64,000 bases of DNA from Sporosarcina sp. P34 (GTDB lineage: Bacteria > Bacillota > Bacilli > Bacillales_A > Planococcaceae). How positions within the stretch are numbered: the stretch's first letter is position 1; every line of letters starts with the position of its first letter. The stretch spans positions 186,001-250,000 of the forward strand of contig NZ_PDZC01000002.1 of assembly GCF_002743375.1 (NCBI RefSeq), in the 5' to 3' direction. The translations under genes were made by a program, and so were the position numbers. Under the pieces are notes generated by a model, which was given only the letters and a program-made list of their open reading frames with translations, was not told the DNA's origin and made no database searches. Shown piece by piece: positions 17,708-27,398 of the stretch.

Positions 17708-19062
17708 CGTTCTCCCTCCATACATGCTTTCAACCAATTTTCCACAAGCTGTGGATTTGAAGCAAAATGAAATTGTGTAAAGCCCGCTACTAGATTTTTA
17801 TGTAAATAACCTTCTTGCTGTACGCGAAAACGACTTTTGCTAAAATAAGCAGGGCTATTATGTTCTCCCTCGTATTTAGAATAATGAAATTCATGCCCCT
17901 TCGCCTGCGTCTCTCCATTAATTAGGAAGTTTCCTTCAATACCTGTAATTTCCCTATAACCAAGTGCCGCTCGCTTATCTTGCATAAGCACACGTCCCGG
18001 GATTATTCCAAGCATGGGAAACAACCGTTCCTGACGATTGATTATTTCTTCTGTCAAGTACATAAACCCACCACATTCAGCCAATGTCGGCAATCCACGA
18101 CTGACTGCGTTTCTTATCGAATTCTTCGTTTTCTCGTTTATCGCTAATTGTTCTGCAAACTCTTCTGGGAAACCACCACCGATATACAATCCCTGCGCTT
18201 CATTCGGAACTTCTTCATTTTGTAAGGGTGAGAAAAAATGCAGTGTGGCACCATGTGCACGCAATAATTCTAGGTTTTCCTCGTAATAGAAGTTAAATGC
18301 CGCATCTCTAGCTACTGCAATATGAACTTCATGCCTTTCTGGCTGAGCGTCAAAAATTGATGAAGATACTTCTAATTGTTGCGCTCTTGTGATGTCAAGT
18401 AGCTGATCAATATTCACAGTTTCTTCAATAGCTGTTGCCAGACTATCAAAATATGAATCCAGATCACCACGTTCGATGGCCGGTACTAAGCCTAAATGAC
18501 GACTAGGCATGGCAGGTACAGCATCCTTTAGTAAATAACCAATAACAGGAATTCCACATTCTTTTTCAATTGCTGTTTTAACAATACTGAAATGATTCTT
18601 GCTACCCAATTGATTTGCAATTACACCCACAATACGGGTTTTCTCATCCAACGTTTGGAATCCTTTAACGATTGCTGCTACACTTCGCGCCATACTTGCT
18701 GCATTGACGATTAGAATGACAGGACTATTTGTAATCTCGCTGATATGAGCAGTTGATCCTTCATTTGATAAAGGGGATTTGCCATCGTAAAAACCCATCA
18801 CACCTTCAATAATAGATACGTCTGTATCTCGGCTAGCTCTTGCGACAATGGCACGAATAATATCATGAGTCATCATGAAACTGTCAATGTTTCGAGATGG
18901 ACGTTTTGTGACAGCTGTATGAAATGTTGGATCGATATAGTCTGGACCACATTTAAAGCCTTGCACTGTTAAATCACGATTCATAAGCGCACGCATAATC
19001 CCAATCGTGAACGTTGTTTTTCCAACGCCACTTCCTGTACCGGCTAGCACAAATCGATTCAT
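17704..19062 (-). CDS. cbiA: Cobyrinate a,c-diamide synthase CbiA
   Basis: A 452-residue ATP- and glutamine-dependent enzyme amidating the a and c side chains of cobyrinate. The N-terminal ATPase domain has GTGSGVGKTTFTIG and FKCGPDYIDPTFH. The glutaminase-like domain has GGGFPEEFAEQL and the nucleophile Cys in LAECGGFMYLTE. The gene overlaps cbiG by 4 bases (ATGA) and sirC by 4 bases. The length is normal for CbiA. Confidence 0.97.
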   Translation of the reverse strand: MNRFVLAGTGSGVGKTTFTIGIMRALMNRDLTVQGFKCGPDYIDPTFHTAVTKRPSRNIDSFMMTHDIIRAIVARASRDTDVSIIEGVMGFYDGKSPLSNEGSTAHISEITNSPVILIVNAASMARSVAAIVKGFQTLDEKTRIVGVIANQLGSKNHFSIVKTAIEKECGIPVIGYLLKDAVPAMPSRHLGLVPAIERGDLDSYFDSLATAIEETVNIDQLLDITRAQQLEVSSSIFDAQPERHEVHIAVARDAAFNFYYEENLELLRAHGATLHFFSPLQNEEVPNEAQGLYIGGGFPEEFAEQLAINEKTKNSIRNAVSRGLPTLAECGGFMYLTEEIINRQERLFPMLGIIPGRVLMQDKRAALGYREITGIEGNFLINGETQAKGHEFHYSKYEGEHNSPAYFSKSRFRVQQEGYLHKNLVAGFTQFHFASNPQLVENWLKACMEGER

Positions 19063-20195
19063 TGTCCTCTCTCCTCGAAATTGACGCGTGCAATGGATAT
19101 TGTCACATTGCCGCTTTTCTTTTTCTCTAGTACAAATTCATTTGTATTCGCATAACGCAATGCTGCTGGCTCACTTACACCGTAAGCGCCTGTATATTTG
19201 AATACTGTTTCAGATGGGTTAAGAAGCGGCATTTCGTTAAGCTGTTCAGGCGTATATGTAACAAATGGCCAATTATGCTTGGCGGTTAATTCAAGTAGGC
19301 CTACCTCATCTTTCTTTAAATCTATAGTCGCTACCGCTTTGACACTTTTTTTACTTAAGCGTAGTTCTGCTAATGTTTCATCTACCACTTGTTCGATTTC
19401 TTCTAGTGCTGTTCCACGATTACAGCCAATACCGAGTACAATTGACTTGGGCCGGTAGATCACTCCGTTTTCCAGTAATCTTTTCTCATGTCCGTCGATT
19501 AATCTATCTGTTATAAGCAAGGTTGCTTGTGGCTTTTTCTTAATTGCTTCCGTCGTGGATGAATAGATTTTCAAATTGGTTGGCATGGATCTATCGTGCA
19601 TCCACCAATTTTTTTCTCCTGTTTCCTGGACGATTGCGACATGCTCTTCATTTACAACCGATGCACTGACTGGAAGCAGTTTTTCTTCGCTATCCCATGT
19701 CCAGCCAAATTGGGCGCCGAACAAATCGACGGGAATAGTTTTTTGCACATCTGATGCAGTCGTTACAACAGGTACAGCGCCAATGGCTTTTGCAAATTCA
19801 TAGGACAAAGCGTTAGCACCACCAATATGCCCTGATAAAACACTGATGACGTATTGACCTAAATCATCGACAACTAAGACAGCAGGGTCTGTCATTTTAT
19901 CCAACATAATCGGGGCGATCATACGAACGACAGCGCCTAGCGAAATGATACAAATAACCCCTTTGTATTGTTGGAACAAGGCGGGCAATAGTAATCGTAC
20001 CGTGCCGTCAAACAATTGAATTTGACGTACTTCTTCATCGCCTTTAGCAAATTTCTTCATATAGTAAAGATCCGCATATGGGAATTTCTCCGTATAGCTT
20101 CTTGCATTGATCACACCGTGTTTCGTAATAGCGACGAGAGCATACGGTTTACGCTTTTCGATGACGGGAATTTCACCTTCGCGTAAATTAATCAT
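19059..20195 (-). CDS. cbiG: Cobalt-precorrin-5A hydrolase CbiG
   Basis: A 378-residue protein that opens the ring lactone of cobalt-precorrin-5A and releases acetaldehyde, the step defining anaerobic ring contraction. The N-terminal domain contains DPAVLVVDDLGQYVISVLSGH followed by GGANAL, and the C-terminal domain has VLGIGCNRGT and a conserved GAYGVSEPAAL. It starts at ATG 20195 with GGGGTGAAGG upstream and overlaps cbiF by 8 bases. It is separate here, whereas in some genomes CbiG is fused to other Cbi enzymes. Confidence 0.95.
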   Translation of the reverse strand: MINLREGEIPVIEKRKPYALVAITKHGVINARSYTEKFPYADLYYMKKFAKGDEEVRQIQLFDGTVRLLLPALFQQYKGVICIISLGAVVRMIAPIMLDKMTDPAVLVVDDLGQYVISVLSGHIGGANALSYEFAKAIGAVPVVTTASDVQKTIPVDLFGAQFGWTWDSEEKLLPVSASVVNEEHVAIVQETGEKNWWMHDRSMPTNLKIYSSTTEAIKKKPQATLLITDRLIDGHEKRLLENGVIYRPKSIVLGIGCNRGTALEEIEQVVDETLAELRLSKKSVKAVATIDLKKDEVGLLELTAKHNWPFVTYTPEQLNEMPLLNPSETVFKYTGAYGVSEPAALRYANTNEFVLEKKKSGNVTISIARVNFEERGQ

Positions 20196-20970
20196 CCGCC
20201 TTCACCCCTTTTCGGAAACCATGGGTAAATGTTTTATCATACAACTTTGAACGATACTCTTTTTCATGAATATTCGGGTCTAATGCCCAACCAGCTAGTA
20301 TCATCGCATGCTTACGAATTCCATTGACACGCATCGCTTCATCTAATTCAATCAATGTGGTTTGAACAACCTTTTCATCTGGCCATGTAGCGCGCTGCAC
20401 GACCGCTACCGGTGTATCATCTGCCCAGCCCGCTGCTTGCAATTCTTTTACAATTTTCTTTGTCAATGTCGCACTTAAGAACATAGCAATCGTACAATGA
20501 TGAGCTGCCAACACTTTCAACTTTTCGCGCTCTGGTACAGGAGTACGGCCCTCAGCTCTAGTTAAAATAAGTGTTTGTGTTAAATCAGGGACTGTCAGTT
20601 CTGCACCAACTGCTGCTGCCGCCGCAAAGACGGAACTCACACCTGGTACCACTTCATAACCAATAGCATGCTGCTTCAGTAATGCCACTTGCTCCATCGT
20701 TGCCCCATACATCGCTGGATCACCTGTATGTAATCGTACAACTGTTTTTCCAGCATTGACTCGTTCGACAATACAATCCACCATTTCCTCGAGATGCATT
20801 CCTGCCGTACGGATAACTTCTGCCGACTCTTTCGCTTCCTCCACTAACGTTTCGCTTACGAGTGAATCGGTATACATAACAACATCCGCTTGTTGTAATA
20901 GCTTCAAACCTTTTACCGTAATTAGGTCGGGATCTCCTGGGCCTGCACCGATAATCCAAATCTTCTTCAT
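20188..20970 (-). CDS. cbiF: Cobalt-precorrin-4 C11-methyltransferase CbiF
   Basis: A 260-residue SAM-dependent corrin methylase (tetrapyrrole methylase fold). It starts with IWIIGAGPGDPDLITVKG and has VVRLHTGDPAMYGATMEQ and EVVPGVSSVFAAAAAVGAEL, the CbiF/CobM pattern. The ATG at 20970 has a GGTGGT site and overlaps cbiL by 4 bases. It methylates C-11 to prepare ring contraction, acting just before CbiG, its downstream neighbour. Confidence 0.96.
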   Translation of the reverse strand: MKKIWIIGAGPGDPDLITVKGLKLLQQADVVMYTDSLVSETLVEEAKESAEVIRTAGMHLEEMVDCIVERVNAGKTVVRLHTGDPAMYGATMEQVALLKQHAIGYEVVPGVSSVFAAAAAVGAELTVPDLTQTLILTRAEGRTPVPEREKLKVLAAHHCTIAMFLSATLTKKIVKELQAAGWADDTPVAVVQRATWPDEKVVQTTLIELDEAMRVNGIRKHAMILAGWALDPNIHEKEYRSKLYDKTFTHGFRKGVKADD

Positions 20971-21671
20971 TTGCGCACCACCATACATGACAAGTAATTT
21001 AAATCTGCACCTCTAAGTTCATCCGTATTCCAAATTACTTCTTCGTCAGATGTGACTTTTGTAACTACATGCGTTTTATCCAGCAATTTCATTTCGTCCA
21101 ACAAGTCCAGCATTTCATCTATAACCTTGGCTACTTTAATAAACACTATGGCATCGTGACTTTCGATCACTTGACGCATTTGTTCCATATTTTCTGTAGC
21201 AGGAATCATAGCCACGTGATCATCACCTTCAGCTAATGCAATCCCTAAACGATTGGCAGATCCATTAAATGATGAAATACCCGCCACGGTTTCAATAGGT
21301 ACCTCTGGATACTTTGTCTTCATTAAACCTAAAAGGTGAATAAATGTACTAAATAACATCGGATCCCCTTCGGTCACAAAAGCTACATCTTTTCCTTCTG
21401 CTAAGTAGCCATAAATCTCATCCGCTGCTTTTTCCCATGCAATTTGCAAAACTTCTTCATCCTTGGTCATTGGGAATACTAAACCGAGCATCTCCTTCTC
21501 AGCTGGGTTAATATATACATCTACAATACGATGGGCATATGATTTGCTGCCCCTTAACTTTTTGGGATAGGCAATGACAGGACATTCTTGTAATTTACGA
21601 AATGCTTTTACTGTAATTAATTCAGGATCTCCTGGTCCAACGCCTAATCCGTATAATTTTCCTATAGTCAT
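20967..21671 (-). CDS. cbiL: Cobalt-precorrin-2 C20-methyltransferase CbiL
   Basis: A 234-residue tetrapyrrole methylase. [20 protein letters not shown] at the start and [20 protein letters not shown] near the middle are characteristic of CbiL/CobI, as is [18 protein letters not shown]. It methylates C-20 of cobalt-factor II. The ATG at 21671 overlaps the cbiET stop by 4 bases, as do most neighbours in this operon, indicating coupled translation. Confidence 0.95.
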   Translation of the reverse strand: MTIGKLYGLGVGPGDPELITVKAFRKLQECPVIAYPKKLRGSKSYAHRIVDVYINPAEKEMLGLVFPMTKDEEVLQIAWEKAADEIYGYLAEGKDVAFVTEGDPMLFSTFIHLLGLMKTKYPEVPIETVAGISSFNGSANRLGIALAEGDDHVAMIPATENMEQMRQVIESHDAIVFIKVAKVIDEMLDLLDEMKLLDKTHVVTKVTSDEEVIWNTDELRGADLNYLSCMVVRK

Positions 21672-22876
21672 TTTTCTTGTCCTTTCTGTGCTGTTACTAT
21701 ATAGATGGGATTTAGTGGTTCAAAACGTGTTAAATGTAAAATCGGCTTACTCTTTGAGAGTTGTGCCTGCAATATGGATACCTCGCAGTTTAACGCTTTA
21801 AAATGGCTCATCGCTTCAGCTAGATTTTCTATCGTAGCAATGTTCATAACAACTCGACCATTTGGCTTTACGCGTGAAACACAGGTTTGCAATAACTGCT
21901 CCATATTCCCTCCATTACCGCCAATAAAAATCGCATCAGGATCTGGAAATTCTTCAAGGCGATCCGGTGCTTTACCTAACACTGCAACAAAGTCCGTGCG
22001 ATGTATCAATTGATTTTCTAAGCAGTTTTCGAGGTCACCCTCATTTTTTTCAATGGCATACACTGCACCCTCTCGTGCCATTTTTGCTGCCTCAATCGCA
22101 ACAGACCCTGTGCAAGTCCCGATATCCCAAACAATGCTATCCTCTTTAATTTTCAGCTCATGCAGACAAAGTGTTCGAATTTCCCTCTTTGTAATTAAAC
22201 CTTTATCTGGTTTTCGTTGTAGAAATTCATCATCCGGAATACCAAAAGCAGCACGATCCACAATTTTGCGTTGTTTTAAAATTACGACATTCAAAGAGGA
22301 AAATGAGGTTTGTTCCATCTCATCTAATGATAGAAAACGACAACGTTCATTTTCACCTTCTAAATTTTCCGCTACGAAGGCATCGTATTCTATCATGTTG
22401 AAGCGTTTTAAGTACGTCGCAATGGTTTGCGGAGTGTTCGTTTGATCTGTTAATACCGCAATTTTTTTTCGCCCGTCTATTTTCTGCGCAAAACCCTTTA
22501 TAGAACGCCCATGTAAGCTGATGATGTAAGCATCTTGCCAACTATCCTGCATTTTTGAAAAGGCCAGCTGGACCGAACTAGTATATGGATAGATCTCTAG
22601 GGGAAGTTTTTTCGCAAGTACGCCCCCCAGTCCATAAAATAATGGATCTCCGGATACTAATATAACGGCATTACGTGTTTCTTCCTGTAATTCCGCCGTT
22701 AGCGCTGATAAACCACCTTTAATTACTTTTTTCTCTTTTTCAAATGAAGGAAAAAATTGAAGATGGCGATCTCCACCTATAAGAACATCACATTCATTAA
22801 TCCATTCTATGTATTGAGGAAGTAAACCTGCCGCGCCATTATCCCCTATACCAATCATTTTCATCCAATTTGTCAA
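21668..22876 (-). CDS. cbiET: CbiET fusion: C5/C15 methyltransferase and C12-decarboxylase
   Basis: A 402-residue fusion of two enzymes that are separate in Salmonella. Residues 1 to about 205 are CbiE ([22 protein letters not shown]), methylating C-5. Residues about 215-400 are CbiT ([11 protein letters not shown], then [16 protein letters not shown] and [13 protein letters not shown]), methylating C-15 with decarboxylation at C-12. The start is uncertain: TTG at 22876 has AAAGG 9 bases upstream, while ATG codons at 22864 and 22858 lack clear sites. The same fusion is known as CobL in aerobic producers and as CbiET in B. megaterium. Confidence 0.95.
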   Translation of the reverse strand: MTNWMKMIGIGDNGAAGLLPQYIEWINECDVLIGGDRHLQFFPSFEKEKKVIKGGLSALTAELQEETRNAVILVSGDPLFYGLGGVLAKKLPLEIYPYTSSVQLAFSKMQDSWQDAYIISLHGRSIKGFAQKIDGRKKIAVLTDQTNTPQTIATYLKRFNMIEYDAFVAENLEGENERCRFLSLDEMEQTSFSSLNVVILKQRKIVDRAAFGIPDDEFLQRKPDKGLITKREIRTLCLHELKIKEDSIVWDIGTCTGSVAIEAAKMAREGAVYAIEKNEGDLENCLENQLIHRTDFVAVLGKAPDRLEEFPDPDAIFIGGNGGNMEQLLQTCVSRVKPNGRVVMNIATIENLAEAMSHFKALNCEVSILQAQLSKSKPILHLTRFEPLNPIYIVTAQKGQEK

Positions 22877-23975
22877 TATTCTCAGCCTTTCCTAAACAGT
22901 CTCCATTCATGGCATACAATGATGTCGACACTTCCAGTTCCGCATTCGAGTGATTCAGTGCATAGTAACAACAGTTTTTACTAAGCGCTTCAAAGAATGC
23001 ATCGTTTCCTTGAAGTATTTCGCCAACTTGTGACGCCGTATTGGCCTGCAGAATTTCCTGCTGTGTTTCTTTGTCAACACCTACTCTATTTGCCATTTCC
23101 GCTAAAAATTCAAAGTTGATTGGCGCACTTTTCGAATGAACCATCATTACACCTTGTGCCAGTTTTGAAAACTTCCCCATCATTCCTACCAGAGATACCT
23201 TAGGGATTTTCTTACGTGCAATGTTTTTAAGCGTAAATCCAATAAAGTCACCCATTTCTATGAAAGCTTCTTCTGGTAAATGTGGGTATTGTTTTAAAGC
23301 AAACTTCTCACTGCGACCGCCTGTTGTGATAACCACATGATCACAACCTGCTTCTTTTGCCACGCTAATCGCTTGGGCAATACTTGCCATGAAGGCAGAA
23401 CTCGAAAACGGTACAACTGTCCCACGAGTTCCTAAGATTGAAATCCCTCCAATAATACCAAGACGTCCATTCAGCGTTTTCTTAGCAATTTCTTCTCCGT
23501 CAGGTACGGAAATTACAATATCAATTCCGTTTTTTAGTTGGTAATAATCGAGTCCTTCTTTTGCAACCCCGAGTATCATTTTACGCGGCACTGGATTAAT
23601 CGCGGCCTGACCGACTGGTACGGGAAGTCCTGGTTTTGTAACTCGCCCTACGCCAATTCCACCATCTAAATGTATACCTTCCTCTTTAGAAAAATAGACG
23701 GTACTTTGGATACGAGCTTTATGTGTAGCGTCTGGATCATCGCCAGCATCTTTGATGGTCTCACACATTATCCCGCCATCTACTTCTTCAAATGCCGATA
23801 CTTTAAATGTAGCGTATTTGCCAACCGGTAAATAAATAGTAACTTCTTCCGGAACTTCTCCCGTTACTAACCCTTGCAATGCCGCTTTTGTCATCGCTGT
23901 TGCACACGACCCTGTAGTGTACCCATGGCGCATTTTTGAGGGGTCTTTTTTAGTTGGTTTGCTTTGCGCGCTCAT
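22839..23975 (-). CDS. cbiD: Cobalt-precorrin-5B C1-methyltransferase CbiD
   Basis: A 378-residue enzyme methylating C-1 in the anaerobic pathway. The family signature [18 protein letters not shown] is at about residues 15-32, with [25 protein letters not shown] and GKFSKLAQG further on. The start is not fixed by a good ribosome-binding site; ATG 23975 overlaps the cbiC end and ATG 23996 is a longer option. CbiD is found only in early-cobalt pathways, so it helps classify this operon as anaerobic. Confidence 0.94.
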   Translation of the reverse strand: MSAQSKPTKKDPSKMRHGYTTGSCATAMTKAALQGLVTGEVPEEVTIYLPVGKYATFKVSAFEEVDGGIMCETIKDAGDDPDATHKARIQSTVYFSKEEGIHLDGGIGVGRVTKPGLPVPVGQAAINPVPRKMILGVAKEGLDYYQLKNGIDIVISVPDGEEIAKKTLNGRLGIIGGISILGTRGTVVPFSSSAFMASIAQAISVAKEAGCDHVVITTGGRSEKFALKQYPHLPEEAFIEMGDFIGFTLKNIARKKIPKVSLVGMMGKFSKLAQGVMMVHSKSAPINFEFLAEMANRVGVDKETQQEILQANTASQVGEILQGNDAFFEALSKNCCYYALNHSNAELEVSTSLYAMNGDCLGKAENIDKLDENDWYRG

Positions 23976-24630
23976 CAGCCATAATCGAAATGGCATTCAG
24001 TGCAGCTACTGTCACTGTACTGCCACCCTTTCTCCCTATGTTAGTGATAAACGGAATTCCCTCAAGGACAGCAAGCTCTTCTTTTGATTCCGCTGCTGAC
24101 ACAAAGCCAACCGGCATTCCAATAATTAAATCCGGTTTAGCGATACCTTCCTTGATTAAACGAATTAACTCTAACAATGCAGTTGGCGCATTACCAATAG
24201 CATAAATTCCACCTTTATGTAAACGGGTTGCTTTTTGCATCGATATGATCGCACGTGTTGTGCCTTGCAGCTTTGCTTCTTTTGCAACATCCTCATCCGC
24301 AATGTAACAATGCAAGTCACTACCATGCTTTTGGAAGCGCTTGCGACCTGAACCACTCTCAATCATTTGCACATCTACTAGTACATGACGGCCTGCCAAA
24401 ATCGATTGAATTCCTGCTTCAAGTGCATCCGGTGTGAAAACCATGCTACGTCCTAACTCGAAATCTGCTGAAGCATGAATAACGCGACGAACAACCATCC
24501 ACTGCTCATCTGTAAATGGGTGTTCTCCCATTTCTTCTTTAATAATGGAGAAGCTGTGTTCATAAATTTTATCTGGATCTACAGTAAGTGGTGTAAATGT
24601 TGTATTAAAGTTCATGTTTGGATTTTTCAC
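23950..24630 (-). CDS. cbiC: Cobalt-precorrin-8 methylmutase CbiC
   Basis: A 226-residue enzyme moving the methyl group from C-11 to C-12 to give cobyrinate. VIHASADFELG (about residues 50-60) includes the conserved active-site His, and GMPVGFVSAAESKEEL and ITNIGRKGGSTVTVAALNA are typical. It starts at GTG 24630 with a perfect AGGAGG 8 bases upstream. It overlaps both cbiJ and cbiD by about 26 bases, an unusually deep overlap for this operon. Confidence 0.96.
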   Translation of the reverse strand: MKNPNMNFNTTFTPLTVDPDKIYEHSFSIIKEEMGEHPFTDEQWMVVRRVIHASADFELGRSMVFTPDALEAGIQSILAGRHVLVDVQMIESGSGRKRFQKHGSDLHCYIADEDVAKEAKLQGTTRAIISMQKATRLHKGGIYAIGNAPTALLELIRLIKEGIAKPDLIIGMPVGFVSAAESKEELAVLEGIPFITNIGRKGGSTVTVAALNAISIMADERAKQTN

Positions 24631-25387
24631 GGATAAAACCTCCTAATAGTTGAGTAACTTTTTCAAATGACGTACAAAGATTTTCGTATTGAAGCTTTGG
24701 TCGTTTAATCAAAATTACAGGTATCTTTAATTCCAAAGCAGCTGTTATTTTCTCATCCACAGATCCAACTTGGCCGCTTTCCTTGGTGATCATTAACGTC
24801 ACATCATATTGCTCGCATAAGGATTTATTGAGTGATTCAGAAAATGGACCTTGCATTGCAATAATATTTTTTTGTTTGATCCCTAACTTATCGCATTTTT
24901 CCATATTCCCTACGTTTGGTAGCATTCTGCAAATAAGCCGAATTTCATCACGCAATAAATAGTTCGCAAACACTTCTAATGTCTTACTTCCCGTAGTTAA
25001 CATAATCGTACCTTTATGCGTTTGGGCGAGCCGAGCCGCGTCTTCATAACTCTCAACTTCTGTAATTAACGGTGAAACAAACTTTTCTTTCGGACGTTCA
25101 TACCGAATATATGGAATCCCGCATGCTTTAGCTGCTTCCATAGCAGTTTTTGAAGCTTCTTCGGCGTAAGGATGACTAGCATCCACTACACAAGTCATTT
25201 CATGCTTCTGGATTAGCGCCACCATGTCATCTTTTGTTAGTCTGCCTACGTGATATTTGATATGGTTTGCTTTTAAACTTTCTGCTGCAGATTCGGTGAC
25301 TACTGTGGCAATCAGGGAGTAGCCAAGACCCTGCAGATGGACGGCTAAAGCTCTAGCATCGCTAGTACCTGCTAAATATAAAATCAT
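24605..25387 (-). CDS. cbiJ: Cobalt-precorrin-6A reductase CbiJ
   Basis: A 260-residue NAD(P)H-dependent reductase of the macrocycle (CbiJ/CobK). MILYLAGTSDARALA at the start, VDASHPYAEEASKTA near residues 68-82 and the C-terminal TKESGQVGSVDEKITAA are family hallmarks. The AGGAGG site before ATG 25387 is strong. It lies 9 bases after cbiH60. Confidence 0.94.
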   Translation of the reverse strand: MILYLAGTSDARALAVHLQGLGYSLIATVVTESAAESLKANHIKYHVGRLTKDDMVALIQKHEMTCVVDASHPYAEEASKTAMEAAKACGIPYIRYERPKEKFVSPLITEVESYEDAARLAQTHKGTIMLTTGSKTLEVFANYLLRDEIRLICRMLPNVGNMEKCDKLGIKQKNIIAMQGPFSESLNKSLCEQYDVTLMITKESGQVGSVDEKITAALELKIPVILIKRPKLQYENLCTSFEKVTQLLGGFIREKSKHEL

Positions 25388-25396
25388 CGTTTCCTC

Positions 25397-27049
25397 CTAA
25401 TCCCCACAAGGTGCAGGCTCTACTTCAATCTTGCAGCTCATATCGTAATAGTCATAGTTCAAAACTTTTTTAACACGTTTGAAATACTTAAAGAAACGTT
25501 CGTTAGGATGTGCATTTTGTTCATATTCTTCTATGATTCTAGTTACTAATGGGATTAAATCTTCTGGCTCAATTCCCTCTGCGATAGGTTGACCAGCATG
25601 TGCAGTGCGACCAACTGGCTTTGCACCAATAAATAAATCAAATTTTTTCTTCCGATAAACAATCCCAATGTCATCAAACACAGGGCGATAACATGCCATC
25701 CCACAACCATTGAATCCAACATGTAGCTGCTTCGGAAGCTTCATCCCTTCAAACTTCGCTGCGATTTCTTCTGCATATGGGATAGAGTCCGCCTTTTCCC
25801 CGTAACAAAAATCACACGCTTTGACTTTTAAGACTTCCCCCGTTGGCATGACTGTCAGATGCTCTTTTTCAAGCTTTACAACCATTGCTTCAGGATTATC
25901 AGTTGTAACTTTTACTATGAAATGATGATCGGGTGTATATTCCAATGTGCCTTTCTCACCCACGACTTCAGCTAAAACAAGCATTTGTTCTGCTGTGATC
26001 ATTTTATTAGCGACACCTGGCGAAACGGAAAACTCAAATATATTTTCTATCGGCTGTCTCACTAAAAATGGATTTTCCACTTCTTCTTTTGACACCATAG
26101 ATAGAGCTTTTAAGGCCATATCCATTGACTGAACTTTTTGTTCTTGCTGTTGCACTGGAGCTTGTTCGGGTGCCTTCCTTAAAATTTCCTCATATCCTGA
26201 CTTAGCCTCTCCAGTTTCTTGATCAAGCGCCCATGGTTCTGCTTCCTTTTTTAAACGTTGATGCGGTTTTAAACTTTGTTTACCTTCTCCTAATGTATAT
26301 TTACGTTGATAACCCCGTGGCGTGATAATTTTATTATCATAAAAGAAAGTAGAAGAGTTACCAATAATGACAGTTGTCAACATCCCGATATCATGATCGA
26401 GCATTTCCGATAACGTTGTGAGGACAATATGTTGATTTTCACGATAAGCACTTTTCACTAGACCTACAGGTGTATCTGGAGAGCGATATTTCAGTAAGAT
26501 ATTTTGGGCTTCTACAATTTGGCGCGTCCGACGTCCACTCTTCGGATTGTATAAAGCAATTACAAAATCCGCCATACCCGCCGCTTCAATCCGCTTTTCT
26601 ATAACAGTCCAAGGCGTGAGATGATCGCTTAAGCTGATCGTACAAGAATCATGCATGACAGGTGCACCCAGTAAACTCGCACATGAGTTGATTGCTGAAA
26701 TACCTGGAACTATTTCTACTTCAATTCCTTCGGCTTCTGTCCAACCTTTTTCTATCAGTACCTCATATACTAATCCTGCCATGCCATACGCACCCGAATC
26801 ACCGCTAGAGATCACTGAAACAATTCCACCTGCCTCCGCTTTCTTAACGGCATCTTGTGCACGTGACACTTCTTCAGTCATGCCTGTGCTAACAATGGAC
26901 TTTGCAGTTACTAAATGTTTAATCAGTTCTACATACGTTTTATAACCAATAATATAATTACTTTCTTGCAGTGCCTCTAATGCTCGTCCTGTAATATGTT
27001 CAGTAGCTCCGGGACCGAATCCAACAACGAATATTTTTCCCTTTTTCAT
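25397..27049 (-). CDS. cbiH60: CbiH60: precorrin-3 C17-methyltransferase fused to an Fe-S redox domain
   Basis: A 550-residue protein. Residues 1 to about 245 are CbiH (GKIFVVGFGPGATEHITGRA; GDSGAYGMAGLVYEV; EIVPGISAINSCASLLGAP; FVIALYNPKSGRR), which methylates C-17 and contracts the ring. A Glu/Gln-rich linker follows. Residues about 340-550 resemble the nitrite/sulfite-reductase half-domain, with Cys-Asp-Phe-Cys and GFNGCGMACYRP supplying four cysteines for a [4Fe-4S] cluster. This is the B. megaterium CbiH60 architecture. The start at 27049 has GGAGGG; the frame upstream runs through the riboswitch and is not translated. First gene of the operon. Confidence 0.95.
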   Translation of the reverse strand: MKKGKIFVVGFGPGATEHITGRALEALQESNYIIGYKTYVELIKHLVTAKSIVSTGMTEEVSRAQDAVKKAEAGGIVSVISSGDSGAYGMAGLVYEVLIEKGWTEAEGIEVEIVPGISAINSCASLLGAPVMHDSCTISLSDHLTPWTVIEKRIEAAGMADFVIALYNPKSGRRTRQIVEAQNILLKYRSPDTPVGLVKSAYRENQHIVLTTLSEMLDHDIGMLTTVIIGNSSTFFYDNKIITPRGYQRKYTLGEGKQSLKPHQRLKKEAEPWALDQETGEAKSGYEEILRKAPEQAPVQQQEQKVQSMDMALKALSMVSKEEVENPFLVRQPIENIFEFSVSPGVANKMITAEQMLVLAEVVGEKGTLEYTPDHHFIVKVTTDNPEAMVVKLEKEHLTVMPTGEVLKVKACDFCYGEKADSIPYAEEIAAKFEGMKLPKQLHVGFNGCGMACYRPVFDDIGIVYRKKKFDLFIGAKPVGRTAHAGQPIAEGIEPEDLIPLVTRIIEEYEQNAHPNERFFKYFKRVKKVLNYDYYDMSCKIEVEPAPCGD

Positions 27050-27068
27050 GATTTCCCTCCAAATAAAA

Positions 27069-27102
27069 ATGCCTACACTCCTTTTCAAGGGAATGTAGGC
27101 AT
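27069..27102 (-). terminator. Riboswitch-controlled terminator before cbiH60
   Basis: In the minus-strand RNA a stem of at least 9 perfect pairs (27069-27077 with 27094-27102) is followed at once by UUUUUAUUU and then by the cbiH60 ribosome-binding site. It lies about 90 bases downstream of the cobalamin aptamer, the expected place for a transcription-attenuating expression platform. Bound B12 would favour this hairpin and switch the operon off. Confidence 0.85.
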
Positions 27103-27190
27103 GTGATAGTATTATAAAAAACATACTGAAACATAAGACAATTATATTTATTGTCTCGCCTATACTCTTCCCTCCGAAAAGTATGTGTCG

Positions 27191-27348
27191 TTTAAATAAG
27201 CAGGTTTCCTGACTCAAGCTTCACTTTACTCTTACACCTTCCCGATTTCTCAGTGGTATTGTAATTTCATCAGCTTTTACAGTAGCGGGGGCTGTACTAG
27301 ATTTTCACTAGTTTCCCTTTTAACTCACGATGTGAGCACTTATTTAAA
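27191..27348 (-). ncRNA. Cobalamin (B12) riboswitch
   Basis: Read on the minus strand, the B12-box elements appear in order: AAAAGGGAAAC (27311-27321), ACAGCCCCCGC (27285-27295), ATACCACTG (27251-27259), GGGAAGGTG (27235-27243) and GTCAGGAAACCTG (27201-27213). The ends form a perfect 10-bp P1 helix (27191-27200 with 27339-27348). It controls the cbi operon that starts at cbiH60. Confidence 0.95.
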
Positions 27349-27369
27349 TTAGTTTATTTAATTTTCATA

Positions 27370-27398
27370 AATATAACACACAATCTACCAATCTACAA
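27370..27398 (-). promoter_or_regulatory. Probable promoter of the cobalamin operon
   Basis: A TATATT -10 (27370-27375) lies 17 bases from a poor -35, TTGTAG (27393-27398), about 20 bases upstream of the riboswitch P1 helix. The position is right, but the -35 matches the consensus at only three of six bases. Confidence 0.4.

Noticed and set aside
27050-27217. N-terminal extension of CbiH60 by 56 residues
   Set aside because: The extension would translate the riboswitch expression platform and terminator; a good ribosome-binding site precedes the ATG at 27049.
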